64,000 nt of DNA. Origin: Roseibacillus persicicus (lineage in GTDB: Bacteria; Verrucomicrobiota; Verrucomicrobiia; Verrucomicrobiales; Akkermansiaceae). Of the stretch, positions 1 to 8,241 are shown in pieces. The position numbers were made by a program, and so were the translations under genes. The number at the start of each line of letters is the position of its first letter. The stretch's first letter is position 1. The notes beneath the pieces are model-generated. The model was not told the origin of the DNA, did no database searches, and saw only the letters and a program-made list of their open reading frames with translations. Location: assembly GCF_014651675.1 (NCBI RefSeq), contig NZ_BMXI01000006.1:124001-188000 (forward strand), in the 5' to 3' direction.

Positions 1-1054
1 TCCGGGTTAGGCTCGAGAGGGTGAGCATCGCGAGAAGGACGGAAGTAGAGGGTTCGGGAATCGGGCTGATCTGGTAACCCATGTCGGAAAGAAAGGCGAG
101 GTCCAGCAGGGTGAGTTGGTCACGCTGCCCGACCTGAGGGGAACCGTTCATCACCGTTTGCCGTGTCTGTCCATCGAGGTATCCCGTGCTTTGGAGGCCG
201 GTCAAAATGTGAAAGCCATCGTCGTCCAAGACGCCTTCTCCCGTTCCCAACAATGCAGTTGCTTCTGGTCCGCTCCAGTTCTGGCCGCTGACGAAGTCGT
301 TCCAATTGTCACCGGTTCCATATCCCAGAATGTGGACCAACTCGTGAAGAGCCAAGCTATAGAGGTCGATCTTACCAGTCCCTACTGGAGTGGTGTGGTC
401 AAAGTGCCAATATGCATTGTTCTCTTCCCAAGACTCGCGTCCGGGTGAGGAATCGCCGGGTGAATCGTTGAACCACATGCTTCCCATCACGGGGCCGAAC
501 TCCAGGTTGTAGTTGGCCTCTACTCCTCCCAGGCTCGCTGCTCCGGTGAGTCGCTGAAGAGGGGCGCTGCTGCGACCGAACAAAGTGTTCATCTGGGACT
601 CAGCGCTGGCCATCGCGGCAGGCCATTCGGGGCCCAGGCCGCTTCCGCCAAGCTGAAGGGAGGGGACTCCAGGGGAAGCTTCCGCAAAGGTGAAAGCTCC
701 CATACTGTGTGCTCCGATATAGACAACAATTTCGTCACCCAACCCCACTGGGGAGACTGAGAGGTTCGTGGTTCCGGTTGAGGGATCCACCACAGAATAA
801 TTCGTCAGCATCTGCGTGGTAGTGGAGCCGCTGGTACCACTGACGAAGTTGGTAGCGATTGGAGAAAGTTGATTTTGGATGAGGGTCGACAGCTCGTCAG
901 CCGCAGCTTGGAGAGCTGCCTGCCCGGTCGACCCGTAGGGATTCGAAGAATTCGTGAAGTAGTCGTCGTGAGTGAAGTCCAGACGAATATCGAATCCAAA
1001 GGCAGTCGTGGAAGCGGCGATGGATGCCGCTGCGAGCGCTCTCTTATTTAACAT
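1..1054 (-). CDS. PEP-CTERM zinc metalloprotease (3' end cut by window edge)
   Basis: The reading frame is open from the ATG at 1054 to base 1, about 351 codons, and the last few C-terminal codons lie outside the window. The N-terminus is a short signal peptide (MLNKRALAAASIAATTA). At residues 237-241 there is HELVH followed by ILGYG, the HExxHxxG zinc signature of metzincin-like proteases, and a downstream DMGY resembles a Met-turn. The C-terminus has PIPEPS followed by a hydrophobic stretch, which is a PEP-CTERM sorting signal; the basic tail is off the window. The protein is probably exported and anchored or processed at the cell surface by exosortase. The protease substrate cannot be inferred. 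It is transcribed in the same direction as the MoxR/Bat operon upstream, 50 bp away, but its function gives no reason to place it in that operon. Confidence 0.85.
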   Translation of the reverse strand, partial: MLNKRALAAASIAASTTAFGFDIRLDFTHDDYFTNSSNPYGSTGQAALQAAADELSTLIQNQLSPIATNFVSGTSGSTTTQMLTNYSVVDPSTGTTNLSVSPVGLGDEIVVYIGAHSMGAFTFAEASPGVPSLQLGGSGLGPEWPAAMASAESQMNTLFGRSSAPLQRLTGAASLGGVEANYNLEFGPVMGSMWFNDSPGDSSPGRESWEENNAYWHFDHTTPVGTGKIDLYSLALHELVHILGYGTGDNWNDFVSGQNWSGPEATALLGTGEGVLDDDGFHILTGLQSTGYLDGQTRQTVMNGSPQVGQRDQLTLLDLAFLSDMGYQISPIPEPSTSVLLAMLTLSSLTR

Positions 1055-1104
1055 TCGTTGACTATTAGTGAGTCAAGGAGGTGATATCAAGTTTAATATA
1101 TGAA

Positions 1105-4100
1105 TTAAGCAGGTCTTTTGGTTGGCTCTTGAGGGTTTTTTGAGCAAAACGATTTCCAGTGCCTGGCAATCTCTTCCAAATTGAGCTCTTTACCTCCGGC
1201 TGAAAAAGCGTGGCGTTCCAGCTGTTGAATCTCACTACTGAGGTCCTTGGCCTGTTCGGCTGGGACATGTCCTTTGAGGTTTTTCAACCAGTGGAGCAAG
1301 CTCACCGCGGTCAAGGTGCTCGGCAAGGCCGGACCTCCCTCGACATCGGAGCCGGGACTCTGTTCGCTTTTGCGAGACCACTTCCAACCGAAGAAGGCGA
1401 TGAGCGCGAGAATGACCGCTGACAGCCAATACCAAAGAGGAGAGCTGGATGACTCTTCCAATTCCACCAATTCGTCCACGGGGATGAGGTCTACATCCTG
1501 ATACCGTTGGCGCAGGACTCCGTTTTCTTCGGCGAGTGACTTCATGGCGAAGGCGGTGAGGGTGGGAAAGGCAAATTGCTTGGGTGAATCGCCTTCGGGT
1601 TTCAGGGTCAGGCGATACTCGTGGGTCGATAGGGGTGCGCCGTCGTCTGTGTCTGTCGTCAGCTCTTCGACCTGAAGTTCACGGTCCTCGGTAGCGACGA
1701 CTTCAAAGCCTTTGGGCGGGAGATCGACTAATTCCTGCAACGACGCAACCAGCCCTTTGCCCGCAGTCTTTACCTCCAGGTTCCATTCGCCCTTTTCCTC
1801 CGCATTTCGTTCGTCGAGGGTCATGGTCACCTTGAGGTCTCGCACGGGGCGGGCGGTTGAGTCCGCGGTGGCGACGAGGGGGACGTTGGCCGAGCTGACC
1901 GGCAGCACCACGTGTCCGGAGGTGTCGAGAAAGTCCAAGTCAATTTTGAGGGGAGGGATGTTGTCGATTTGAGGGCCCTTCGCTTTCAGGAGAAAATAGG
2001 CGTATGGCGTGGTCCGCCATCCCAAGCGGGAAGAAGTGCGGGAGTCGATCTTGTCGGTGTGAAAAGTCAGCGAGACGACTTCGAAGTTTTCCTCCAAAGC
2101 GGTTCGGGCAGCCTTCTCGAATTTATCGCGATAGTCTTCGGTGGGGCGGCCGAAGTTGTATGAATACGAGACATTGTTCTGGTTCTGCAAGTAGCGTTGA
2201 AAGCCACCGGACTCTCTCTCGATCTCTTTGGTGTGGTGAAGGTTGACGAAGAGGCCAAAGGGTTCGGTGCCGACCTCGGCGGGCCCATCGAGGGTGGCGA
2301 TGAGTTCGATCTCGGTGACCAGATCCTTGTAGTAATCGTAGACTTCGGCCGCGCTTCCAATCTTCTCGTGCCGTCCCACGACATCGATTGCCGCTTGCAG
2401 GTAGCGGAACTTGAGATCCGGCGCGACGTTGGCCAGCCGATTGTTCAGCGTGGTCGCCAGCATGGCGTAGTGACGCTCGCGGATAGGTTCCGGAAGGGAG
2501 TCGAGGGCGCCTTTGATTTTTACAAATTCGGATTGCACCGGCATGTGATGGGCCTTCAACGCCTCCAGTAAAGGGGAACCCAAGGCCGCGTAAAACCAAG
2601 TTTCATACACCGCCGTGTTCTCCTCGCTCTTGTCCTCCATTGGCAAGGTCGCGGCGTAAAGTCTGGCCGCTTCCGCGAAGTCGTCCAAGGCCGTGCGCTT
2701 CGTGCTGGAGTGAGTCGCTTGGGGTTGGAGATTGGAAAGATAGTTGGACTCCTCGTAGACGATTGCGGCGAGTTGGGTGAGCAGTTGGGAGGACCCAATG
2801 TCGTTGCCCCAGGCCTTGGCCGTCACTTCGCGAGCCATCTCGTAGCCATCCAGGACCTGTTGGTGGAGCTCTTTGTCACGGCGCTTGGTGCCCGCAGCTT
2901 CCTGAACCTTGGGGTTCGGCCAGAGCGCGGCCAAGTTGATGCGCATTCTCTCAATCAGGGAGGCGATGACCTCGCTATCGAGAGCCTCGAGCTCGCCGAA
3001 CACTTTCTGCAAAGCCTCCAAACGCCAGACTTCTGCCTGGGAATGAACGGTGATGAAGGCGTTGGCGAATTCCTCATCGAATGCTTCATCAAGTTCCAGC
3101 TCGCGGACCTCGGTTACGAGGCCGGCAAGCTCCTTCAAATTGCGCTCTTGCTTCGAGCGGGTGAGAGGAATGGTCTCGGCATGATTGTTGTAGCCGTAGA
3201 AATAGGAGTAGCGGGAGCGATAGCGGTTGTTGAGGTTCGGATTGTGGTTCTCGGCCCAGACTGAGATCAGATTGCGGACAAGCTCTTTCGCGGTCTTGGG
3301 GCGGGACTCGGCTAGTTTCTCAATGAGAGGAAATGCTTTCTGATGTTCTTTGACCTTCAAGTAGAGACGTGGAATCTGCTCTAACAGTTGCTGGGCCACG
3401 GTCTCGTCGACTGCCGCAATCCACTTTTCGGAGGGAACCAGTTCCAGCAAGTCGCCGGTTGGAATGGGATTGGGACCCTTGCGGTCATTGTTGGCGTAGT
3501 AGTTCCGGGGGCCGTAGAAAACGTTCCCGTAGTTGTCGACTTGCATCTCTGGTCGGCTGGAGGTCGAGCGGTCGAATTGCAGGGTGACCTTGGCCTCTTG
3601 CAGCCAGTTGAGGGCGTAGATGGAAAAGATTTCTTCCCATTCAGAGAGGTCGATGCCCTTGGTCCCCAGAAGAGCCTCAGCCGCGCTTTTCTGCAGTTGG
3701 ATCTGCTGCTGGCGGATGCTGGCATCGCGAATCTGTTGCGATTGCGAGCCGAGGGTTCCGGCTGCGGCAAGAATCTCGAAGCCTTCCCCAGCTGGATCGG
3801 AGAAAGTCTCTTTCAGCCAGTTTTGACCGGTGCCCTCATCCAATTCAGGCACCAGAGAGAGCGCTCGATAGAGAGCTTCAAGCCGTTCGGGCATTTCCGC
3901 CTTCTTGAGGGACATGACTTCCAGTGAAAGCTCCCAAGCCAATGGGAGGTGGCTGGAGCCGAGAGCCTGGCGGTGCGCCTCGGCGTGATATCGCGAGAGA
4001 ATATTAAGTGCTTTGGTTTGTTCGAAGCTGCGCGCGGTGTCCAGGTCGGGAAGAAAATCAGAGGCCGCTTCCGTGAGGCCACCCTCGAGAAGAAGCTCGG

Positions 4101-4812
4101 AGGTGCGAAGTTGGGCGCTGGGGTCATCATTTCCAAAGTAGCGGGTTCCTTTTGCGAGAGTGGCGAGAAAGTTCGTCGGTGGATCCTCGGGCAGCAGCTT
4201 TGCCAAGGCTTGAATGGCCTGTTTGTCCGGCGCTTTTGGGGGGACATCGGCGAGGGCGAGGATGTCCGCGGTGCTGAAATAATTGGCCTGGTTGTGAGGA
4301 CGTGCCCCCATCGCCATTGCCTCGGGGCGGAGTATGACTGGGACGGGCTTGCCCAGTTCCTGAAGCAGTCGCAGGTAGGTTGCTGCCCCCAAGTCCTCGG
4401 GGAGGTTTTCCAAATAGCTTCTGACTTCATCCCAATTGCCCAGCACCACATTGCGGCGATACTCCTGGGCTTCTTGCTGGTATTTCTCGCGCAGCAGCTT
4501 CTGCTCATCTGGGGCTTCGGAAGGGGGAGCTGCTTTGGGCGGGCTGTCTTCCGGGTGACGGCTAAGGCTCTCTTCCTGAAGAATGCCCGAGGGACTCCGA
4601 TCGAACTTCAGCTTGCCCAGAATCTCTTTTCGAAAAGCTTCCGGCTCTTTTTGATTGCTGCTTGGGTTCGCGGCCGCAGCTTGGATTTGCGCTTGTTGAG
4701 CTTCTCCATTCGAATCGCCATGAAAGACGGGCATTTCGATGCGACTTTCGCCAATGGTGACTTGCCCGTTGAGGGTGGAGAGAAATAGAAGCGGAACCAG
4801 GGTGGATTTCAT
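1105..4812 (-). CDS. Giant BatD-like secreted/membrane protein with helical-repeat ectodomain
   Basis: This 1235-residue protein is the last gene of the MoxR/Bat-type operon. It has a signal peptide (residues 1-17), a long mostly helical and probably TPR-like ectodomain (about 90-880) with a Tyr/Asn-rich stretch, and then a beta-rich segment (about 940-1110). One membrane span (about 1125-1145, rich in Trp, Leu and Ile) is followed by a cytoplasmic helical tail of 90 residues. The beta segment, single span and helical tail match the layout of BatD (aerotolerance) proteins, but BatD is usually about half this length, so I read it as BatD with an added helical-repeat region. Assignment rests on layout and operon position, not on a clear motif. 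It would present a large periplasmic scaffold to the VWA proteins encoded upstream. Confidence 0.7.
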   Translation of the reverse strand: MKSTLVPLLFLSTLNGQVTIGESRIEMPVFHGDSNGEAQQAQIQAAAANPSSNQKEPEAFRKEILGKLKFDRSPSGILQEESLSRHPEDSPPKAAPPSEAPDEQKLLREKYQQEAQEYRRNVVLGNWDEVRSYLENLPEDLGAATYLRLLQELGKPVPVILRPEAMAMGARPHNQANYFSTADILALADVPPKAPDKQAIQALAKLLPEDPPTNFLATLAKGTRYFGNDDPSAQLRTSELLLEGGLTEAASDFLPDLDTARSFEQTKALNILSRYHAEAHRQALGSSHLPLAWELSLEVMSLKKAEMPERLEALYRALSLVPELDEGTGQNWLKETFSDPAGEGFEILAAAGTLGSQSQQIRDASIRQQQIQLQKSAAEALLGTKGIDLSEWEEIFSIYALNWLQEAKVTLQFDRSTSSRPEMQVDNYGNVFYGPRNYYANNDRKGPNPIPTGDLLELVPSEKWIAAVDETVAQQLLEQIPRLYLKVKEHQKAFPLIEKLAESRPKTAKELVRNLISVWAENHNPNLNNRYRSRYSYFYGYNNHAETIPLTRSKQERNLKELAGLVTEVRELELDEAFDEEFANAFITVHSQAEVWRLEALQKVFGELEALDSEVIASLIERMRINLAALWPNPKVQEAAGTKRRDKELHQQVLDGYEMAREVTAKAWGNDIGSSQLLTQLAAIVYEESNYLSNLQPQATHSSTKRTALDDFAEAARLYAATLPMEDKSEENTAVYETWFYAALGSPLLEALKAHHMPVQSEFVKIKGALDSLPEPIRERHYAMLATTLNNRLANVAPDLKFRYLQAAIDVVGRHEKIGSAAEVYDYYKDLVTEIELIATLDGPAEVGTEPFGLFVNLHHTKEIERESGGFQRYLQNQNNVSYSYNFGRPTEDYRDKFEKAARTALEENFEVVSLTFHTDKIDSRTSSRLGWRTTPYAYFLLKAKGPQIDNIPPLKIDLDFLDTSGHVVLPVSSANVPLVATADSTARPVRDLKVTMTLDERNAEEKGEWNLEVKTAGKGLVASLQELVDLPPKGFEVVATEDRELQVEELTTDTDDGAPLSTHEYRLTLKPEGDSPKQFAFPTLTAFAMKSLAEENGVLRQRYQDVDLIPVDELVELEESSSSPLWYWLSAVILALIAFFGWKWSRKSEQSPGSDVEGGPALPSTLTAVSLLHWLKNLKGHVPAEQAKDLSSEIQQLERHAFSAGGKELNLEEIARHWKSFCSKNPQEPTKRPA

Positions 4813-4847
4813 GGAAAAGAGAACAATAGGAAGTAGGTAAAGGTGGG

Positions 4848-5549
4848 TTAACTGCCGGAGCCGTCAGGGGGAGGTCCTGCTCCCGCACCACGAGCATCTT
4901 GTGGCTTTTTGCCAGGGTTGGAGCCGGGTTTCGATTTCGGGCGACCGCCCGAAGAGCATCCCTGTCATTGGTTGGGGATGGGGAGTCCGTAGAGCTCGGC
5001 CGGGTCCATGCGCGCGAGGCGAATGACGGCTTCCAAATCGTCAGCGGATGTTTTCGCCAAGGAGCGGTCGCTGGCGTTTTCCGCGAGTAACTTATACTCT
5101 TGGCGAGCGGCTTCGATTTCGGGTTCCCACATGGCGTCGGGCAGGCCTTCCAGTTTCATGAGATAGGTCATGTAGTAGCGGGCATTGGCCAGAGCGGCGC
5201 GGGTTTCGTCCCGCAAGCCGGGGTCGGCATCCGGATCGGTGTCGAGCACGAGCATCAGTTCGACGAGTTCATCGCGAGCTTCGGGGAGTTTGCTATTGAG
5301 CATCTTGGCCTTCGCGATTTCCAGTTCGAGCCGGCGGCCGAGAGTCACTTCTTCTTTGGGAAGTTTGCTCATGGCTTCCTCCCAGTTTTTGATTGCGGAG
5401 GCGTAGTCCTCTTCCTTGAGCGCGTTGTCGGCCTTGGCGATGAGGGACTGGGCATCATCGAGTTTGAGCTGATCTTGCCCGGGCCCGAAGTGCCAGGCCG
5501 CGAAGGCGAGAGGCACAAGGAGCCAGAGGGTGGTGAGGGCGATTTTCAT
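4848..5549 (-). CDS. BatC-like TPR protein, candidate selenoprotein (in-frame TGA at 4965-4967)
   Basis: The frame runs from the ATG at 5549. It encodes a signal anchor (LTTLWLLVPLAFAAW), then two or three TPR-like helical pairs (about residues 30-190), and meets TGA at codon 195. The same frame then continues for 38 codons to TAA (4848-4850), coding for a Gly/Pro/Lys/Ser-rich tail that begins QGCSSGG. If TGA is read as selenocysteine, the junction is U-Q-G-C (Sec195, Cys198), a UxxC redox-type motif. On the coding strand TTCGGGC-GGTC-GCCCGAA (4936-4953) forms a perfect hairpin beginning 12 nt after the TGA, as bacterial SECIS elements do. If the TGA stops translation, the product is 194 residues. 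BatC-like TPR proteins normally sit between the VWA pair and BatD, as here. Sec insertion is an inference. Confidence 0.6.
4936..4967 (-). promoter_or_regulatory. Candidate bacterial SECIS element after in-frame TGA
   Basis: Read on the minus strand, TGA (4967-4965) is followed by 11 nt, then a 7-bp perfect stem (TTCGGGC with GCCCGAA) closed by the tetraloop GGTC. The loop lies at +19 to +22 after the TGA. From memory this is the position of the GGUC in the E. coli fdhF SECIS loop, where SelB binds. The hairpin has no T-run after it, so it does not look like a terminator. A chance GC-rich palindrome in a Gly/Arg/Pro-coding stretch cannot be excluded. Confidence 0.5.
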
Positions 5550-5588
5550 GTTGGATTGGATCTTGGAGTTCTTGTCGAGTAGAGCGTC

Positions 5589-6542
5589 TCACGGAGACAA
5601 TTTTTTTCGATCAGTTAGGAGATAGAGAATGAGAGGTAAAGAAGCGAGCAGGAAAGAGGCCAGCGCGATGGCAAACAGCGCGTATTCGCGCAGGGTGAGT
5701 TGTTGTTTTTCGGCGGAGACTTTCAAGCTGCCGAGACTGCGGAGGGTGGCGGTGGGGACGTGCTTGAGGTTGCCATCGTGATACTCGCCCCCCAGACGAT
5801 TGGCGATCTCGCGCAGGGTGGAAACATCCTGTCGCGACTGGCGACCGTCGATGAGGGTGCCTTTCATCGGGTCGCCCACGCCTACGACCAGGGCTCCGCC
5901 CACTGAGGAGGGCATGCGCGGCATTCCGGAGGGGGGGACGGTGTCTCCATCGGAAATGAGAACCAGGGTGGCGCTGTCCGGTCGCCAGTCTTTCGCGATT
6001 TTGGCCGCTTCTTCCAAACCCGCGAAGAGGCGCGTTTTGCCGACCTCGAAGGCATACTGCATATTCAAGTCGTTGAGGATATTGAGCAGCACCTCGCGGT
6101 CGCGGGATTCTTTCACTACCGGCTTGGCTCCGCTATAGGTCGCGATGACGGTGAAGTGCATTTTCTCGTCCGAGACCCGTTCTAACAGCGAGCTGACGAG
6201 CGAGGAGGCCCGTCGGCTTCGTGAGTCTTTGCCCACTTCGCCCGCATCCTGGAGTCGCATGGAGGGCGAGACATCAAGGACGAGAAGGAGGTGCTCGCGT
6301 TCCTTGGGCTCGATGGACTTCATCTTGGAGCGGTGGGCCTTGGGTGGGAGGAGGAAAAGAGTCGTCAGGGCCCAGGCTAGGGCCGTGAGGGTCAGCACCC
6401 GAACCAAGGGGGCGACCACAAAGAGAGCGCGCGGAACTTGCGGCATCAGGGGCTGGACGAGTGCGACGCGCCGCGCGTGCACGAACTCGGCGACCACTAC
6501 GAGAATCGTAGTAGCGAGAGCGACGAGGATAGGCGTGGTCAT
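5589..6542 (-). CDS. VWA-domain membrane protein (BatB-like)
   Basis: 317 residues from the ATG at 6542, one base after the stop of the upstream VWA gene. N-terminal membrane segments (about residues 2-17 and 45-65) precede a von Willebrand A domain with the MIDAS motif DVSPS in LVLDVSPSMRLQD. A later SDGD supplies another metal-ligand turn. A C-terminal span (YALFAIALASFLLASLPLILYLL) is followed by a short basic tail. This layout of two spans, VWA, one span is that of BatA/BatB proteins, which form complexes with each other and are thought to be handled by the MoxR ATPase. The next gene downstream, 39 bp away, is the BatC-like TPR gene. The VWA ligand is unknown. Confidence 0.85.
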   Translation of the reverse strand: MTTPILVALATTILVVVAEFVHARRVALVQPLMPQVPRALFVVAPLVRVLTLTALAWALTTLFLLPPKAHRSKMKSIEPKEREHLLLVLDVSPSMRLQDAGEVGKDSRSRRASSLVSSLLERVSDEKMHFTVIATYSGAKPVVKESRDREVLLNILNDLNMQYAFEVGKTRLFAGLEEAAKIAKDWRPDSATLVLISDGDTVPPSGMPRMPSSVGGALVVGVGDPMKGTLIDGRQSRQDVSTLREIANRLGGEYHDGNLKHVPTATLRSLGSLKVSAEKQQLTLREYALFAIALASFLLASLPLILYLLTDRKKLSP

Positions 6543-6543
6543 C

Positions 6544-7458
6544 TTACCAAGGGTTGTAGCGCAGGCCAAAGAGGGTGAGGAGGTGCAGTCCGGTGACTGC
6601 GAAGCAGGCGAAAATGAAGGGCGTGAAGTTGTCGACGGGGTCGGGCGTCAGGCGCTTGATGCGGGACTGCTTCATGGTGTCGATTTGCTTGAAGACGGCA
6701 TCGAGGGCTGCGGGGTCTCCAGCCGAAAAATATTGCCCGCCGGTGATGGAGGCCATCACGGAGACCTCGGGCGGAGGACCGCCATCGGCCACGTGCACGC
6801 CGTAAAGGACGATGCCATTGTCCTTCAGCGAATTCGCGATTTCGACATCCTTGCCATTAGAGAGGTCAAAGGATTGGCCATCGGTGATGAGGAGGATCAT
6901 GCGGTCGCCTTCCTCGCGCGAGACCAGCACATCCTCGCAGGCGCGGACCGCTTTGCCTATCTCGGTGCCGCCGAACCAGCTGGGGAGTTTGGTGGGATGG
7001 AGAAAGGGCGGAGCGCACCGAAAAGCGGAAACATCAGTGGTGAGCGGGACCCAGTGCATGAAACTGTTTCCAAAAATCGTGAGCCCAAAGGAGTCGCCCT
7101 TGCGGTAGTCGATGAAGCCATTGACGGCCTCCATGGCGGCATCGAAGCGGTCACCATCACCGAAGGGTGCTGTCATGGAACCCGAGACATCGATGCAAAA
7201 TTGGATGTTGGTCATCTCGCGTTCGGAGCGGGGTTGCTCGAACTTGCGGGGACCGGCCAAGAGGACGATGGCGAGCGCGAGAAGGAAGGCGGGCAGGGTG
7301 CCGGCGAAATCTAACAGGAGCGTCAGCAGGCGGCGGCGTTTGTGGGGGTGATGGTCACTGGGGAGGGCGACGGCCTGACCCTTGTGGCGATACTGAAAGA
7401 CGAGAAGCCCAATGGGGATCGCGAGAAGTAGCAGAACAAATGGGTGGGCCAAAAGCAT
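6544..7458 (-). CDS. VWA-domain membrane protein (BatA-like)
   Basis: 304 residues. Two N-terminal hydrophobic spans (about 2-23 and 45-67) come before a VWA domain with the MIDAS motif DVSGS (IQFCIDVSGSMTAP), and a C-terminal span (FIFACFAVTGLHLLTLFGL) closes the protein. VWA proteins of this type sit in the inner membrane with the VWA domain outside the lipid core and bind partners through a divalent metal. The start lies 4 bp after the preceding stop and its own stop is one base from the next ATG, so translation is probably coupled. It pairs with the downstream BatB-like gene as the two VWA partners of the MoxR/Bat operon. Confidence 0.87.
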   Translation of the reverse strand: MLLAHPFVLLLLAIPIGLLVFQYRHKGQAVALPSDHHPHKRRRLLTLLLDFAGTLPAFLLALAIVLLAGPRKFEQPRSEREMTNIQFCIDVSGSMTAPFGDGDRFDAAMEAVNGFIDYRKGDSFGLTIFGNSFMHWVPLTTDVSAFRCAPPFLHPTKLPSWFGGTEIGKAVRACEDVLVSREEGDRMILLITDGQSFDLSNGKDVEIANSLKDNGIVLYGVHVADGGPPPEVSVMASITGGQYFSAGDPAALDAVFKQIDTMKQSRIKRLTPDPVDNFTPFIFACFAVTGLHLLTLFGLRYNPW

Positions 7459-7461
7459 GGG

Positions 7462-8241
7462 TCAGCTGCGGTAGGGGGTCAGGAGTTCTTGGATTTCTTC
7501 ATCGCTGACGGCGGAGTCACGGCTGTGCAGCCAGCGTTCCAGTTGCAGAAGAAGCGGGGAGGCTTCGGGATGTTTGCGCAGATGAGCCAGGGACTCGGAA
7601 GTCGGGAGGTTGGCGACTTCCGGCACTTTCTTCCGCCAATGTCCCAAAACCAGTCGTTCCAAACGGGCTCGTTCGTCGGTATTGAGTTCCTCTTGAGAAG
7701 CCTTTTTCAAAAGAGGTTCCAGCCGTTCGGCCAAAGTGGGTTCCGGGGTGATGGTTGCGGTAGAGTTTGCATTCTTGCGTCCCGCAAAAAGAACCCAAAC
7801 CAAACCCGAAACCCAAACAAGTCCAAGTACCCAAAGAAGAGCGCGGTAGCCACCCACCCGCGGGAGAGGCTTGGGCTGCAGTTCGGCGGGGCGGGGGAGG
7901 CCGGGTGGCAAGGCGGTGGTGATGGTGATTGGTACTTGGTGGGACGAGTGCCCGGATTCGCTTTGCGCTTCGCGTAGAAACTCTCCCAAGTTGTAATCTC
8001 CCGCATCGAGGCCCTGGACCTCGATGGTGTAGCGGAAGCCGTCTTGGGCCGGCTTCACCTCGACCATCCGCAGCATTAAGGGGATTTCTCGAGTGGTGCG
8101 CGGGACGGGTTCCAGCAAAGGGCCCTTCAAATACAGATCCTCTAACAGGAGCGGCAGGCCGACGCGTTGGGTGGGCGTTTCGCCTAACAGGTGGGTGGTG
8201 GCAAAGAGGAAAGCTAAGAATGCGAGGAGCCAGTTCTTCAT
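7462..8241 (-). CDS. BatD-like/DUF4381-like single-span membrane protein of the MoxR operon
   Basis: 259 residues: a cleavable signal peptide (MKNWLLAFLAFLFATTHLLG), an exported beta-type domain (about 25-135), one membrane span (ALLWVLGLVWVSGLVWVLFAG, about 140-160) and a C-terminal helical region of about 95 residues. Its ATG overlaps the end of the DUF58 gene by 4 bp and its stop is 3 bp before the VWA gene. In MoxR operons this slot, between DUF58 and the first VWA, is usually taken by a small membrane anchor (DUF4381) or a short BatD-type protein, and this sequence fits that role. I see no catalytic motif. Confidence 0.7.
   Translation of the reverse strand: MKNWLLAFLAFLFATTHLLGETPTQRVGLPLLLEDLYLKGPLLEPVPRTTREIPLMLRMVEVKPAQDGFRYTIEVQGLDAGDYNLGEFLREAQSESGHSSHQVPITITTALPPGLPRPAELQPKPLPRVGGYRALLWVLGLVWVSGLVWVLFAGRKNANSTATITPEPTLAERLEPLLKKASQEELNTDERARLERLVLGHWRKKVPEVANLPTSESLAHLRKHPEASPLLLQLERWLHSRDSAVSDEEIQELLTPYRS

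Noticed and set aside
4936-4953. Hairpin after the TPR gene as a transcription terminator
   Set aside because: No T-run follows, and the operon clearly continues into the BatD-like gene; the SECIS reading fits better.
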